Positions 15,824 to 25,380 of a stretch of 64,000 nt of DNA are shown piece by piece. The notes beneath the pieces were generated by a model. That model saw only the letters and a list, made by a program, of their open reading frames with translations. It ran no database searches and had not been told where the DNA came from. This stretch comes from Archangium gephyra. Its GTDB lineage: Bacteria > Myxococcota > Myxococcia > Myxococcales > Myxococcaceae. The stretch spans positions 1 through 64,000 of the forward strand of contig QFQP01000023.1 in assembly GCA_003243425.1 (NCBI GenBank), read 5' to 3'. Numbering within the stretch: the first letter of the stretch is position 1; every line of letters begins with the position of its first letter. The position numbers and the translations under genes were made by a program.

Positions 15824-17404
15824 ATGGCTGAAGGCTCTGATGTCCCCAACTGGAAGAAGCGCGAGAGCTTCGGCTCTGCGCTCGTGCAGATCGTCATCGT
15901 CGGAGCGCTGCTCGCTGGCGTGGTGTTCTTCGTCTACAAGCGCGGCTCCAACAAGAAGGACATCGCCGAGCTGACCGCGCAGGCCCGCGCCACCGCCGTG
16001 AAGGGCAACCTCGCCGACGTGAAGAAGGCCATCGCCACGGCCGACGAAGCGCTCGCCAAGGACAGCAACGCCGGTGACCCCAACGCGCTCAACGCCGCGC
16101 TCTACACCGACCTGTGGCTCATTCACCGTGAAGCCGGCGCCGAAGCGAAGGCCAGGGAGTTCCTCGAGAAGGCCAAGTCGGTCGATTCGAAGGGCGAAGA
16201 TCGCTACGGCACCGAAGCGCTGATCATGGTCGCCGGCGGCAACGCGAAGGGCGCCGAAGAGTTCGTCGAAGAGCTCCGCAAGAAGGGCGGCTCGGGCGCT
16301 CGCATCTTCTACGCGCAGGGTCTGGCGCTGAAGAAGCAGGGCAACCTGAAGCTGGCAGGTGTGAGCCTCAAGGCCGCCATGGAGAAGTCCTGGAAGGACA
16401 TGAACTACGCCTCGGCGTGGGGCGAAGAGCTGATCGAAGAAGGCACGCCCGGCGCCATCGACGTGTTCACCAAGGCCACCGGTCAGAACTCGGAGCACTT
16501 CCGCGCGCGCCTCGGCCTCGCGCTGGCCCGCGTGCAGAAGAAGGACCGCGTGGGCGACGCCGAGAACATCGTCAAGGAAGTCATGGCGCGTGAAGCCGAA
16601 CTCTCGGCGCCGCAGAAGGCCCGCGCGGCCGCCATCGGCGCGCTGATCCTCAACATCCAGGAGCAGTACGACACGGCCATCGTCGCGGCCGACTCGGCGC
16701 TCAAGCTGAACCCCGACGATCAGTGGGCGCTGCACGCGAAGGCGATGGCGCTGGCCGCCAAGAAGGACCCATCGGCGCCCGCGGCGTTCGAGGCAACGCT
16801 GGCCAAGGCGCCGACCTCGCCGGTGTTCTACTTCGAGGGCGCTGCGGCCCTGCAGAAGGCCGGCCTGGGCGACGCGGCCATGGGCCTGCTGACCAGGTAC
16901 GAAGGCGTGTTCAAGGCGGTGAAGAACCCGACCGCCGACGGCAAGGAAGAGGTCTACCTCGATCGCGACGATCGCTACTGGCTGGCGCGCGGCGACCTGC
17001 TCAAGACGGCCGGCAAGCTCGATGACGCGATGGCGTCGTACGAGAAGGCCATCGAAGCCAAGAGCATCAACCTGACCCGCGCGTACTACGCCAAGGCAGC
17101 GCTGCTCATCGAGAAGAAGGACTTCGACAAGGCCGCCGAGCTGCTGCAGGACATCACGCCGCCGGACGGCACGGGCCAGCTCGCCGAGGCGTACATCGCC
17201 ATGGGCGACATCCTCTTCGAGAAGAAGGACTGGGGCGCAGGCGCGCAGAACTACGCCTTCGCGCTCACGCGCATGAAGGCCAAGCAGGAGCCGCGCGAAA
17301 AGCTGAACGACCTCGTCACCGACATCGAGAAGAAGCTGAAGGCGGCGAACCAGAAGGAAATCGCCAAGATGTGGGTCGAAGAGGCCAAGCCGCTCATTCA
17401 GTGA
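15824..17404 (+). CDS. TPR protein with N-terminal membrane anchor
   Basis: 526 residues. A short basic/acidic N-terminus is followed by one transmembrane helix (QIVIVGALLAGVVFFVYKRG, about 22-41) and then a long series of helix-turn-helix units typical of tetratricopeptide repeats. The topology suggests the solenoid faces the periplasm, acting as an assembly scaffold. It has its own promoter and a good terminator, so it is probably monocistronic. Partners are unknown. Confidence 0.8.
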   Translation: MAEGSDVPNWKKRESFGSALVQIVIVGALLAGVVFFVYKRGSNKKDIAELTAQARATAVKGNLADVKKAIATADEALAKDSNAGDPNALNAALYTDLWLIHREAGAEAKAREFLEKAKSVDSKGEDRYGTEALIMVAGGNAKGAEEFVEELRKKGGSGARIFYAQGLALKKQGNLKLAGVSLKAAMEKSWKDMNYASAWGEELIEEGTPGAIDVFTKATGQNSEHFRARLGLALARVQKKDRVGDAENIVKEVMAREAELSAPQKARAAAIGALILNIQEQYDTAIVAADSALKLNPDDQWALHAKAMALAAKKDPSAPAAFEATLAKAPTSPVFYFEGAAALQKAGLGDAAMGLLTRYEGVFKAVKNPTADGKEEVYLDRDDRYWLARGDLLKTAGKLDDAMASYEKAIEAKSINLTRAYYAKAALLIEKKDFDKAAELLQDITPPDGTGQLAEAYIAMGDILFEKKDWGAGAQNYAFALTRMKAKQEPREKLNDLVTDIEKKLKAANQKEIAKMWVEEAKPLIQ

Positions 17405-17430
17405 GCCAGCGCTCAGCTTGATTCGAGATC

Positions 17431-17460
17431 GCGGGTCGCCTTCGGGCGGCCCGTTTTCGT
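17431..17460 (+). terminator. Rho-independent terminator
   Basis: CGGGTCGCC (17432-17440), loop TTCG and GGCGGCCCG (17445-17453) form a nine-pair stem with one G-T wobble, followed by TTTTCGTTT. It ends the TPR gene and lies between convergent genes. Confidence 0.8.
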
Positions 17461-17461
17461 T

Positions 17462-17899
17462 TCAACGCTGCCAGCCGATGGACACGATCTTCCAACCCTC
17501 GGCGCCCTTCTCGACGTCGCCTTCCAGCACGTACTTCGTGGCGTCGGGCGAAGCGCCGTCACGCGCGAACACGAAGGTGCCCTTGAAGTGCGCGGTGGTC
17601 GGCGACGACGCCGTCACGTCGAGCAGCGGGTTGAGCACCGTGAGCTCCTGCGCGCGGAAGAACTGCCCGACGAGCAGCTGCTTGATCTCCTGCTTGTTCG
17701 AGGTGCCCTGCCCCCGGAAGTTCTCGGACAGCCCTTCGACCACCCCGGACGCGTCGCGCTTCTCGGCCGACTTCACCATCTCGGAGATCAGCTGCCGCAC
17801 TTCGTCTTCGGGCGAGAGCTTCTCCTTCGGCCACAGCGCGTAGACGGCGACGCCCACGAGCACCGCCAGCGCGATGCCCATCAGCGAGCGCGCGTTCAC
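17462..17899 (-). CDS. Membrane-anchored small protein, NTF2-like
   Basis: 145 residues with one N-terminal hydrophobic helix (SLMGIALAVLVGVAVYALWP) and a compact alpha/beta domain beginning SPEDEVRQLISEMVKSAEKRD and ending GWKIVSIGWQR. This pattern fits SnoaL/NTF2-like proteins. It overlaps the stop of the cyclic-nucleotide-binding gene by four bases, so it is the last member of a three-gene operon starting with the FHA protein. Function unknown. Confidence 0.7.
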   Translation of the reverse strand: MNARSLMGIALAVLVGVAVYALWPKEKLSPEDEVRQLISEMVKSAEKRDASGVVEGLSENFRGQGTSNKQEIKQLLVGQFFRAQELTVLNPLLDVTASSPTTAHFKGTFVFARDGASPDATKYVLEGDVEKGAEGWKIVSIGWQR

Positions 17900-19218
17900 G
17901 TCGACTCCACGACCAGTTCGTCGGCGTCGAGAATCTCGGCGGGCCGCATGGCCTCACCGATGCGCTTGAGGCGACGGTCTGAGAGCTCGTCGAGGTAGGT
18001 GCGCAGCTTCGGGTGCTCCTTGAGCAACGCTTCGAAGTTGGGCCGGCTCAAGGTGGCCACCGCGGTCTTGCGGCTGGCGGCGACGGTCGCGGTGGCGCGC
18101 AGGCCCTTGAGCAGTGAGATCTCACCGGCGATGTCGCCTTCACGCAGAATCGAGAGGCTCACCATGCCGCCGCCCGGGTCTTCCTTCTGCACCACGAGCT
18201 CACCGGCCAGCACCAGCACCAGCGCCTGCACCGGTGCGCCTTCGGTGATCACCTGCTCGGCCGGCGCCAGCGCCTTGAAGTCGAAGCGCGTGAGCAGACC
18301 GACCCGTTCGCCTTCGGGAATCTGCGCGAACAACGGCGAGGTCGAGATGAGGTTTCGCGCCATGCGCTGCTGCGCGAACGTGGCCAACACCGCCGGCACC
18401 GACGGGTAGGTGCGCGCCAGCTGATTGAGATCTTCGCGTTCGATCTCCAGCACGTCGCAATCGCTCACCGAGGTGATCGACGAGCTCGGCGCCGCGCCGG
18501 TGAGCATCGAGATCTCTCCGAAGATGGAACCACCACCGAGGAAGGCCAGCGTCTTGTCTTCGCCGTCTACCTTGCGGGTGACCTCGGCCTTCCCGGCGAC
18601 GAGCACGGTGATGCGGTCGCTGGCCTGGCCTTCGGTGCACAGCACGTCGCCTTCCTTCAACTCGCGGTAGTCCACGAGCTCCACCAGGTCGACGAACGCG
18701 TCACGCTCGAGGTCGGCGAACAGCGGCAATGGCGGGCGCGCCGAGGGGTCGGCGATCGCGGTCGAGTCGACGGCGGCGAGCACCAGCAGCGCCTGATCAG
18801 CCAGCTCGGAGCCATGCAAGGCGAGCAGGTCAGCGTCGACCTTCCCGTCGTAGATGCTCTCGGGCGGCAACGGAGGCGGACCACCGGCGCGGCCACCGAT
18901 GACCTTCGCGGCGCGCGCGTGAATGCGCGTCAGCGTTTCACGAATGCGCTTCTCACGCGGCGCCAGCGGCAGGGCCTGACGACACGCGGCGATGGCAGAC
19001 AGCAGATAGTCGCGCTTGAGCAGGCCTTCCGCACAGGCGTGCAGCACGGTCACCGCGCGTTCCGTCTCGCCGAGCTTCGCGTAGCAGCGAGCGCCCAGCA
19101 TGCGGGCGCGATGGTCGGCGGGCTGACGGCGCACGGCCTCGGCGAACATGCCGAGCGCCCGCTCCCAGTTGCCGACCTCCACGAAATCCATCCCCAGCTC
19201 GCGCAACGACTGACTCAC
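17896..19218 (-). CDS. TPR protein with two cyclic-nucleotide-binding domains
   Basis: 440 residues. Residues 1-110 are TPR-like; two CNB domains follow at about 165-290 and 290-415. Each has a phosphate-binding-cassette-like segment: GSIFGEISMLTGAAPSSS and GDIAGEISLLKGLRATATV (G-E-I/S-L pattern, with Arg only in the second). There is no DNA-binding or enzymatic domain, so it probably acts as a sensor or adaptor. GTG start. It follows the FHA-TPR gene by 33 bases. Confidence 0.85.
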   Translation of the reverse strand: MSQSLRELGMDFVEVGNWERALGMFAEAVRRQPADHRARMLGARCYAKLGETERAVTVLHACAEGLLKRDYLLSAIAACRQALPLAPREKRIRETLTRIHARAAKVIGGRAGGPPPLPPESIYDGKVDADLLALHGSELADQALLVLAAVDSTAIADPSARPPLPLFADLERDAFVDLVELVDYRELKEGDVLCTEGQASDRITVLVAGKAEVTRKVDGEDKTLAFLGGGSIFGEISMLTGAAPSSSITSVSDCDVLEIEREDLNQLARTYPSVPAVLATFAQQRMARNLISTSPLFAQIPEGERVGLLTRFDFKALAPAEQVITEGAPVQALVLVLAGELVVQKEDPGGGMVSLSILREGDIAGEISLLKGLRATATVAASRKTAVATLSRPNFEALLKEHPKLRTYLDELSDRRLKRIGEAMRPAEILDADELVVEST

Positions 19219-19251
19219 GTACCCACACTCCGGCTGAGGTCACGCGGCGCT

Positions 19252-21531
19252 TCAGGGCGCCATCGCGGCCAGTTGATTCTTCGCCTTCTCGTGCACGGTC
19301 GTACCGGCCTCGGTCACCTGCACCACGACTTTGAACTTTCGCACCGCATCGAGCGGGTCCCGGTCGCGCGTCATGTACGCGTCTTGAAAGAGCAGCTCGG
19401 CCCTGGCGGTCACGTCGTCGAGACCGGCGCGCGCCTTCGAGTCGTTGGGGTCGAACTTCGCCGCATCGCGGAAGTTCTGCCACGCGGTCACGAGGTCGCT
19501 CCGCAGCAGCGCTTCTTTCCCCGCCACCACTGCCGCCGCGCCGATCTTCTCTTCGAGCTCCTGGCCGTACTTGTTCGCCCGGAGCCCCATCTGCAGGTAC
19601 GTCTGGTGCGCGACGCGCAACGGCTTGGCGGCCTGCGCCAGCTGCCCCTGGCGGTACTTCTTCATGCCCTCGTCGTAGTTGCGCCCGAACGACGGAATCA
19701 GGTTCTGCAGCTTCTTGGCGCGCGCGGCGATGTCCTTGTCCTTCGAATACGAGTCGAGCACGCGTGCACATTCGCTGGCGGCGCGCTCCCACTCACCCCC
19801 GCCGAACTTGCGCTCCACCACCACGAAGGCCTCGTTCATCGCCTCTTCGCGCGCGGCTCTGGCATTGCCTGCGGCACGTCGCGCAGCCGAGGCCGCGTCT
19901 GCTTCGTCCTGCTTCTTCTGCTCTTCCAGCTGCGTCTCGAACTCGGCAATCGCGCGCGCCGGTTCGGACTGCATCTCGACCGGCAGCTCCGCGAGCAGGT
20001 TCTTGGCGCCGTCCAGCTCACCCGCGGCGATCAACTCCTCGATCTGCTCCTTCTTGTAGACGAGCTCCGCGGCCTTCAGCTCTTCGCGAACCTTCAGCTT
20101 CGCTTCTTCGCTCTTGATGCTGCCCTTGCCGGTGGCGTCGAGCGCCTTCTTCGCGTCTTCGAAGCGCTTCTCGCTCAGCGCCTTCCTGGCTTCGTCGAGC
20201 CCGGTGCGGAACGCGAGCTCGGCCTTGGCCTGCTGACCCAGCTTGGTCTTGTCGATGCCGGGCACCAGCTTCTCGGCGTCGTCGATGAGCTGCGCCGCGC
20301 GGCCGTAGTCTTCGTCACGCACCGCGTTGCGCGCCTCCTGCATCTTCGAATCGGCGAGCAGCTTCGCGGGCTCTACCGGCGCCGGCGGAGGCGGACGCAG
20401 CGCGATGCCAGCAATGAAGATGATGAGCACGATGACCACACCGCCGACGATGGCGAGGCGGATCGGTTTGGGCAGCGCCTTGAACTTCTCGGCGAAACCG
20501 CCCTGCCCTCCACCCGTGGTGCGCGCAGTGCGAACCGGCCGCTGACGACCCGCGGGCTTCTTGTCGCCCGACTCGGTCTTCGCGGGCTTCTTGTCGTCGG
20601 CGGCCCTGGCTTCTTCGCCTTCGCCCGCTTCGGTCTTCGGCTCTTCTTCTTTCTTCTCGGCGGCGGCCTTCTTCGCGGCCTCTTTGGCTTCCTGCTCTTC
20701 ACGCGCCTTCTTGAACGCGGCGAGCTCGTCGACGAATTTGATCTTCGTCTTGCCGATGTGGATCTCGTCGCCGTGCTCGAGCTTCTTCTCGGCGACCTTC
20801 GTGCCGTTCACCTTCGTGCCGTTGCCCGAGCCGAGGTCCTTCAGCATCACGCCTTCGTCGCCGTAGATGAGCTCGACGTGGCGACGCGAAACGGACTGGT
20901 CGGACAGCTGCAGGTCGACGCCGGGCGTCCGCCCGATGACCATGCGCACGCCCTTGAACTTCTTCTTCTTGCCGGCATCGGGGCCCGCCGTGATCTCCAG
21001 CTTGAGCGGAGGGCCCGCCCGCGTCGCGTTCGCGTCGTCGGCCTCTTCGGGTTCTGCGGGCTCGTCGACCTCGAGCGCAGGCAGCGCCCTGGTGCGTGAA
21101 CCGATCTCCGGGTCGAGCGCCTCGAGACCGTCGCCTTCGAGGCTGATGCTGGGGCTCAGGCCCGCGAACTCTTCGTCGTCACCGGCGGCCTGGTAGTTCT
21201 GACCGGTCTGGTAGCCGCCGTCGTCCGCGTATTCCCCGGCGGTGTCGTAGTCCTCCTCGGGCCGCTTCGCGGGCACCTTCGCGCGAATCTTCGACTTGTA
21301 GGTGCGCTCGTTCTCGTTGAGCGGGTTCTTCACGCGCGCTTGCGTCGACTGGTCGCGCTCGGGATCTTCGTCGGCGGCGACCGGCCGCGGCACCCGCGCC
21401 TGCGTCTTGTTGGCGCGCTCCGGGTCGGCATCGGCGACGGGGTTTTGAACGCGCGCCTGCGTGCGATTCTCCCGTTCGGGATCGTCGTCGACGGCGCCGG
21501 TTCCTCGAGTGACTTTCCTGGGCGGAGGCAT
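19252..21531 (-). CDS. FHA-domain transmembrane TPR protein
   Basis: 759 residues. The first 70 hold three near-repeats of about 20 residues, each DPER-xxx-TQARV, with TQARV at 24-28, 43-47 and 63-67. An FHA domain follows (178-255) with GR at 200-201, SRRH near 215 and GNGTKVNGT near 237, all the residues for phosphothreonine binding. After a charged Lys/Glu/Ala linker comes one transmembrane helix (IRLAIVGGVVIVLIIFIAGI, near 365), then a long helical TPR-like periplasmic region. The protein probably links cytoplasmic Ser/Thr phosphorylation to an envelope scaffold. Head of an operon with the cyclic-nucleotide-binding and NTF2-like genes. Confidence 0.85.
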   Translation of the reverse strand: MPPPRKVTRGTGAVDDDPERENRTQARVQNPVADADPERANKTQARVPRPVAADEDPERDQSTQARVKNPLNENERTYKSKIRAKVPAKRPEEDYDTAGEYADDGGYQTGQNYQAAGDDEEFAGLSPSISLEGDGLEALDPEIGSRTRALPALEVDEPAEPEEADDANATRAGPPLKLEITAGPDAGKKKKFKGVRMVIGRTPGVDLQLSDQSVSRRHVELIYGDEGVMLKDLGSGNGTKVNGTKVAEKKLEHGDEIHIGKTKIKFVDELAAFKKAREEQEAKEAAKKAAAEKKEEEPKTEAGEGEEARAADDKKPAKTESGDKKPAGRQRPVRTARTTGGGQGGFAEKFKALPKPIRLAIVGGVVIVLIIFIAGIALRPPPPAPVEPAKLLADSKMQEARNAVRDEDYGRAAQLIDDAEKLVPGIDKTKLGQQAKAELAFRTGLDEARKALSEKRFEDAKKALDATGKGSIKSEEAKLKVREELKAAELVYKKEQIEELIAAGELDGAKNLLAELPVEMQSEPARAIAEFETQLEEQKKQDEADAASAARRAAGNARAAREEAMNEAFVVVERKFGGGEWERAASECARVLDSYSKDKDIAARAKKLQNLIPSFGRNYDEGMKKYRQGQLAQAAKPLRVAHQTYLQMGLRANKYGQELEEKIGAAAVVAGKEALLRSDLVTAWQNFRDAAKFDPNDSKARAGLDDVTARAELLFQDAYMTRDRDPLDAVRKFKVVVQVTEAGTTVHEKAKNQLAAMAP

Positions 21532-21589
21532 GCGTTTCAGGTCGAAAGACTAGCAGGTGACGTGAGAACCCGTTGTTAGTGTTCGCCGC

Positions 21590-22996
21590 ATGCTGCCTAT
21601 TCCGCTGTGCGAAAAGTTGTTGGCTGCCGCGATGGAACGCGGCGCCGACTTCGCAGAGGTGTACGCCGAGAGAAACGAGTTCACCGCCGTCACCCTCGAA
21701 GAAGACAAGGTGAAGAGCGCGCAGAACGGCCTGTCCCAGGGCGTCGGCGTCCGCGTCATTTCAGGGCCTCGCGTCGGCTATGCGTACTCCGACGATCTCG
21801 ACGAAGAGGCGCTGCTGCGCGCTGCGCGAACGGCCGCGTTCATCGCCAACAGCAAGGGCAGTGACCGCAGCTTCAACGTGAGCCGCACGCCGCTGCCGAC
21901 GTTCTACCGGTTGAACGATCACCTCGCGGCCGTCGACGTGGCCAGAAAGCGTGACCTCGTGGTGCGTGCCAACAAGGCCGCGCGCGCCTTCGACAAGCGC
22001 ATCAAGCAGGTCACCGCGACGTACGCCGACTCGACCAAGCACGTCCTCATCGCGAACACCGAAGGCCGGCTCGCCGAAGACACGCAGGACATGTGCCGCA
22101 TCTCCACGAGCGTGGTCGCGGAAGGCAAAGCGGGTGAACGCCGCACCGGCTCGTACGGCGGTGGTGGTCGCGTCGCATTCACGCACTTCGACACGTTCAC
22201 CCCTGAATTGGTTGCACGTGAAGCCGCACGGCAGGCCGTCGCCGGGCTCGGCGCTGCCGACGCCGAAGCAGGTCAGCAGACCGTGGTGCTCGCGCCCGGC
22301 TGGAGCGGAATTCTGCTGCACGAAGCGGTCGGTCACGGGCTCGAGGCCGACTTCATCCGCAAGGGCACGTCGCTCTTCGCGGGCAAACTCGGTGAGAAGG
22401 TGGCCAGCGATCTGGTCACCGTCATCGACGACGGCACCGTCGCCAACGCGCGCGGGTCGATCAACGTCGACGACGAAGGCAACCCCGCTCAGTTCAAGGT
22501 GCTCATCGAGCGCGGCGAGCTGAAGGACTACATGTACGACTCCCTCAACGCGAAGCTGATGGGCAAGAAGTCCACCGGCAGCGGGCGCCGTGAATCGTTC
22601 AAGCACCTGCCGTTGCCGCGCATGACGAACACGTACCTGGCGCCCGGCGAAGACACGCCCGAAGACATCCTGCGCAGCGTCGACAAGGGCGTGTACTGCG
22701 CGAACTTCGGCGGCGGTCAGGTCGACATCACCAACGGCAACTTCGTGTTCGAGGTCAGCGAGGCCTACGAGATCAAGAAGGGCAAGCTGGGCCGGCCGCT
22801 CAAGGGCGTGACGCTGATCGGCGTCGGCCCCGAGGCGCTCAAAAAGGTCTCCCGAGTCGGCAACGATCCCAAACAGGACCCCGGCATGGGCACCTGCGGC
22901 AAAGACGGTCAGAGCGTGCCCGTGGGCGTCGGGCTCCCCACGCTGCGCATCGATGACATGACGGTCGGCGGCACCCGCGTCGGAGGCAAGCGATGA
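21590..22996 (+). CDS. tldD: Metalloprotease TldD
   Basis: 468 residues of the TldD/PmbA family, one half of a heterodimeric zinc metalloprotease that cleaves unfolded peptides (known for microcin B17 maturation and CcdA degradation in E. coli). The metal motif HEAVGH (HExxxH) is present in LLHEAVGHGLEADF, followed by GTVANARGSINVDDEGN and the C-terminal MGTCGKDGQSVPVGVG. TldD carries the HExxxH motif; the partner lacks it, as here. Stop and the next start overlap by four bases. TAGTGT lies seven bases before the ATG and no Shine-Dalgarno is visible. Confidence 0.93.
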   Translation: MLPIPLCEKLLAAAMERGADFAEVYAERNEFTAVTLEEDKVKSAQNGLSQGVGVRVISGPRVGYAYSDDLDEEALLRAARTAAFIANSKGSDRSFNVSRTPLPTFYRLNDHLAAVDVARKRDLVVRANKAARAFDKRIKQVTATYADSTKHVLIANTEGRLAEDTQDMCRISTSVVAEGKAGERRTGSYGGGGRVAFTHFDTFTPELVAREAARQAVAGLGAADAEAGQQTVVLAPGWSGILLHEAVGHGLEADFIRKGTSLFAGKLGEKVASDLVTVIDDGTVANARGSINVDDEGNPAQFKVLIERGELKDYMYDSLNAKLMGKKSTGSGRRESFKHLPLPRMTNTYLAPGEDTPEDILRSVDKGVYCANFGGGQVDITNGNFVFEVSEAYEIKKGKLGRPLKGVTLIGVGPEALKKVSRVGNDPKQDPGMGTCGKDGQSVPVGVGLPTLRIDDMTVGGTRVGGKR

Positions 22997-24342
22997 GCAC
23001 CAACTACGAGACGCTGGCGAAGAAGATCGTGCAGCGCGCGCAGAAGAAGGGTGCGAAGGAAGCCGAGGCGTTCCTGCAGGTCGGTCGCAGCGCCGACGTT
23101 CGTGTCCGCGACGGTGAAATCGAAGACCTCACCCAGGCCACCAGCAAGGGCGTGGGCATTCGCGTGTTCGTGAAGAACCGCGTGGGCTTCGTGTGGACGA
23201 GCGATTTCGACAACGGCGCCCTCGACACCCTGATCGACCGCGCCATCGCGCTGGCCGAAATGTCGGCGCCCAACCCGCTCAACGGGCTCCCCGACAGGAA
23301 AGACCTCGGCAAGTTCCCCGACGTCGGGGAGCTCTTCGACAAGCGCGTCGCCGACCTGCCGCCTGACTGGAAGATCAAAGCGGCGATCGAAATGGAGAAG
23401 GTGGTTCGCGCCTTCGATCCACGCATCAAGACGATGGACTCGGTGGGGGCCGGTGAAGCGGTGAGCGAGGTGTATCTCGCGTCCAGCGCCGGCGTTCACG
23501 GCAGCTATGAAGGCACCAGCGTCTATCTGTATGCGTCACCGGTCGCCACCGACGGCACGCAGTTGCAGACCTCGTACTGGTACGACGCCAAACGCTTCTT
23601 CGAAGACCTCGACACGCCCGAGAACGTCGCGAAGAAGGCCGCCGCGCGTGCGGTGCGGTTGCTGGGCGCGAAGAAGGTGAAGTCGCAGAAGGTCCCCGTG
23701 ATCTTCGACCCCACGATGGCCGCGGGCTTCGTCGCCAACATCACGCGCGCGATGAACGGCGACGCGGTGTTCAAGAAGTCGTCGTTCCTCGCCAACAAGC
23801 TCGGCCAGAAGATCGCTCCGGCGCACGTCACCATCGTCGATGACGGCCTCCGTTCACGGGGGCTCGCGACGTCTCCGTTCGACGGCGAAGGTGTGCCCAC
23901 GCGCAAGACCAGCCTCGTCGAGAACGGGGTGCTCAAGGCGTTCCTCTACGACGCCTTCACCGCGCGCAAAGCGAAGACGCGCACCACCGGCAATGCGGCG
24001 CGCGGGTACCAGAGCCTCCCGGCCATCGGCGTGAACAACCTGGTGCTCGAGGCGGGCAGCAGGTCGCCGGAAGAGATCATCAGGGAAGTCCCCAACGGCC
24101 TCTACGTCACCGCGATGCTCGGTCACGGCGCCAACACCGTTACCGGCGAGTACTCACGTGGCGCGAACGGCCTGTGGATCGAAAATGGAGAGCTGACGAG
24201 GCCGGTTCAGGAGGTCACTGTCGCCGGCGCGCTGACGGACATGCTGCAGAACATCGACGCCGTCGGCTCGGACCTGCATTTCTACGGCTCCACCGGCGCG
24301 CCGACCATTCGCTTCAAGGAACTGACCGTTTCAGGAGAGTGA
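22993..24342 (+). CDS. pmbA: TldE/PmbA, TldD partner
   Basis: 449 residues of the TldD/PmbA family without the HExxxH motif, which identifies it as the TldE (PmbA) subunit. Family segments include FVKNRVGFVWTSDFDNGAL near 60, the PVIFDPTMAAGFVANI region and GVNNLVLEAGSRSPEEII. It is coupled to tldD by an ATGA overlap, fitting a 1:1 heterodimer. Its stop is followed after three bases by the ParB-like gene. Confidence 0.92.
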   Translation: MSTNYETLAKKIVQRAQKKGAKEAEAFLQVGRSADVRVRDGEIEDLTQATSKGVGIRVFVKNRVGFVWTSDFDNGALDTLIDRAIALAEMSAPNPLNGLPDRKDLGKFPDVGELFDKRVADLPPDWKIKAAIEMEKVVRAFDPRIKTMDSVGAGEAVSEVYLASSAGVHGSYEGTSVYLYASPVATDGTQLQTSYWYDAKRFFEDLDTPENVAKKAAARAVRLLGAKKVKSQKVPVIFDPTMAAGFVANITRAMNGDAVFKKSSFLANKLGQKIAPAHVTIVDDGLRSRGLATSPFDGEGVPTRKTSLVENGVLKAFLYDAFTARKAKTRTTGNAARGYQSLPAIGVNNLVLEAGSRSPEEIIREVPNGLYVTAMLGHGANTVTGEYSRGANGLWIENGELTRPVQEVTVAGALTDMLQNIDAVGSDLHFYGSTGAPTIRFKELTVSGE

Positions 24343-24345
24343 GCC

Positions 24346-25317
24346 ATGGCGACGAAGAAGACGGTGAAGAAGACCCGCAAGCCGCGACGCAAGAAGGTCG
24401 AGGCGAAGTCAAAAGGTCTTGGTGCGAAGGAAACCGCCGTCTCGGTCGATGGGCTCGAGCTGGCCAGGCTCGTCGAAGAAGACGGCGGCACGATCGTCGG
24501 CAGCTACAAGGAGCCGCTCGGCGGCAAGCACGTGGTGCTCGCCACCCTGCCCATCGACAAGGTCGAGCCCACGCCGTACCAGCGCGATCGCAGTGAAGCG
24601 CACGTCAAGAAGCTCGCCGACGCGATGGAGCGTGTCGGCCGCTTCCTCGACCCCATCATCTCGGTGCGCAAAGACGGTAAGTACTGGACGCCCAACGGCA
24701 ATCACCGGCTGGGCGCCGCCAGGCTGCTCGGCCTCAAGTCGATCGTCTCGCTCGTCATTCCCGAAGAAGACGTCGCGTTTCAGATTCTCGCGCTGAACAC
24801 CGAGAAGGCGCACAACCTCAAGGAGCGTTCGCTCGAAGTGATCCGCATGGTGCGCGGCCTCGTCGGCGCCGACTCCGAGAAGAACGAGAGCGACTACATC
24901 GCGTTCCTCGAAGAGCCCCACTTCGCGACCTTCGGAGCGGTCTACGAGAAACGGCCGCGCTTCTCGGCGGGTGCGTACTCGCCCGTGGTGAAACGCCTCG
25001 AAGCGTTCCTCGAGGAGCCCATCGGTGAAGCGCTCAAGACGCGAGAAGCGCGCGCCGACCTTTTGTTGCAGTGGGATGACGAGGTCGCGCGCGTCATCGA
25101 AGCCCTCAAGGCGAAGGGCATGCAGTCGCCATATCTGCGGAATTACGTGGTCGCTCGCGTGAATTTCTTACGGTTCAAGAAAGACGGCGAGTTCGACTTC
25201 GACGAGACCGTGCAGAAGATGATCGACGCGACGAAGAAGATCGACCCGGCGAAGGTGAACAAAGAAGACCTCGCGAAGATGGGCGGCGGTGGAGGCGGCG
25301 GCGATTCCGAGGAGTGA
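24346..25317 (+). CDS. ParB/sulfiredoxin-fold domain protein
   Basis: 323 residues. After a Lys/Arg-rich start (residues 1-22) comes a ParB N-terminal-like nuclease/CTPase fold: LPIDKVEPTPYQRDRSEAHV near 70, then FLDPIISVRKDGKYW and the GNHRLGAARLLG box (GxxRxxA) near 125. No clear helix-turn-helix follows; instead there is a helical region and a Gly-rich acidic tail. True chromosomal ParB normally sits beside parA, which is absent. It is co-linear with tldD-pmbA (three-base gap). Function undetermined. Confidence 0.75.
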   Translation: MATKKTVKKTRKPRRKKVEAKSKGLGAKETAVSVDGLELARLVEEDGGTIVGSYKEPLGGKHVVLATLPIDKVEPTPYQRDRSEAHVKKLADAMERVGRFLDPIISVRKDGKYWTPNGNHRLGAARLLGLKSIVSLVIPEEDVAFQILALNTEKAHNLKERSLEVIRMVRGLVGADSEKNESDYIAFLEEPHFATFGAVYEKRPRFSAGAYSPVVKRLEAFLEEPIGEALKTREARADLLLQWDDEVARVIEALKAKGMQSPYLRNYVVARVNFLRFKKDGEFDFDETVQKMIDATKKIDPAKVNKEDLAKMGGGGGGGDSEE

Positions 25318-25380
25318 AAGCGACGAAGCGCCCGGCAGTGATAGTGTCGGGTGATTCTGATCGCCGCTCCGAGGAATCCC

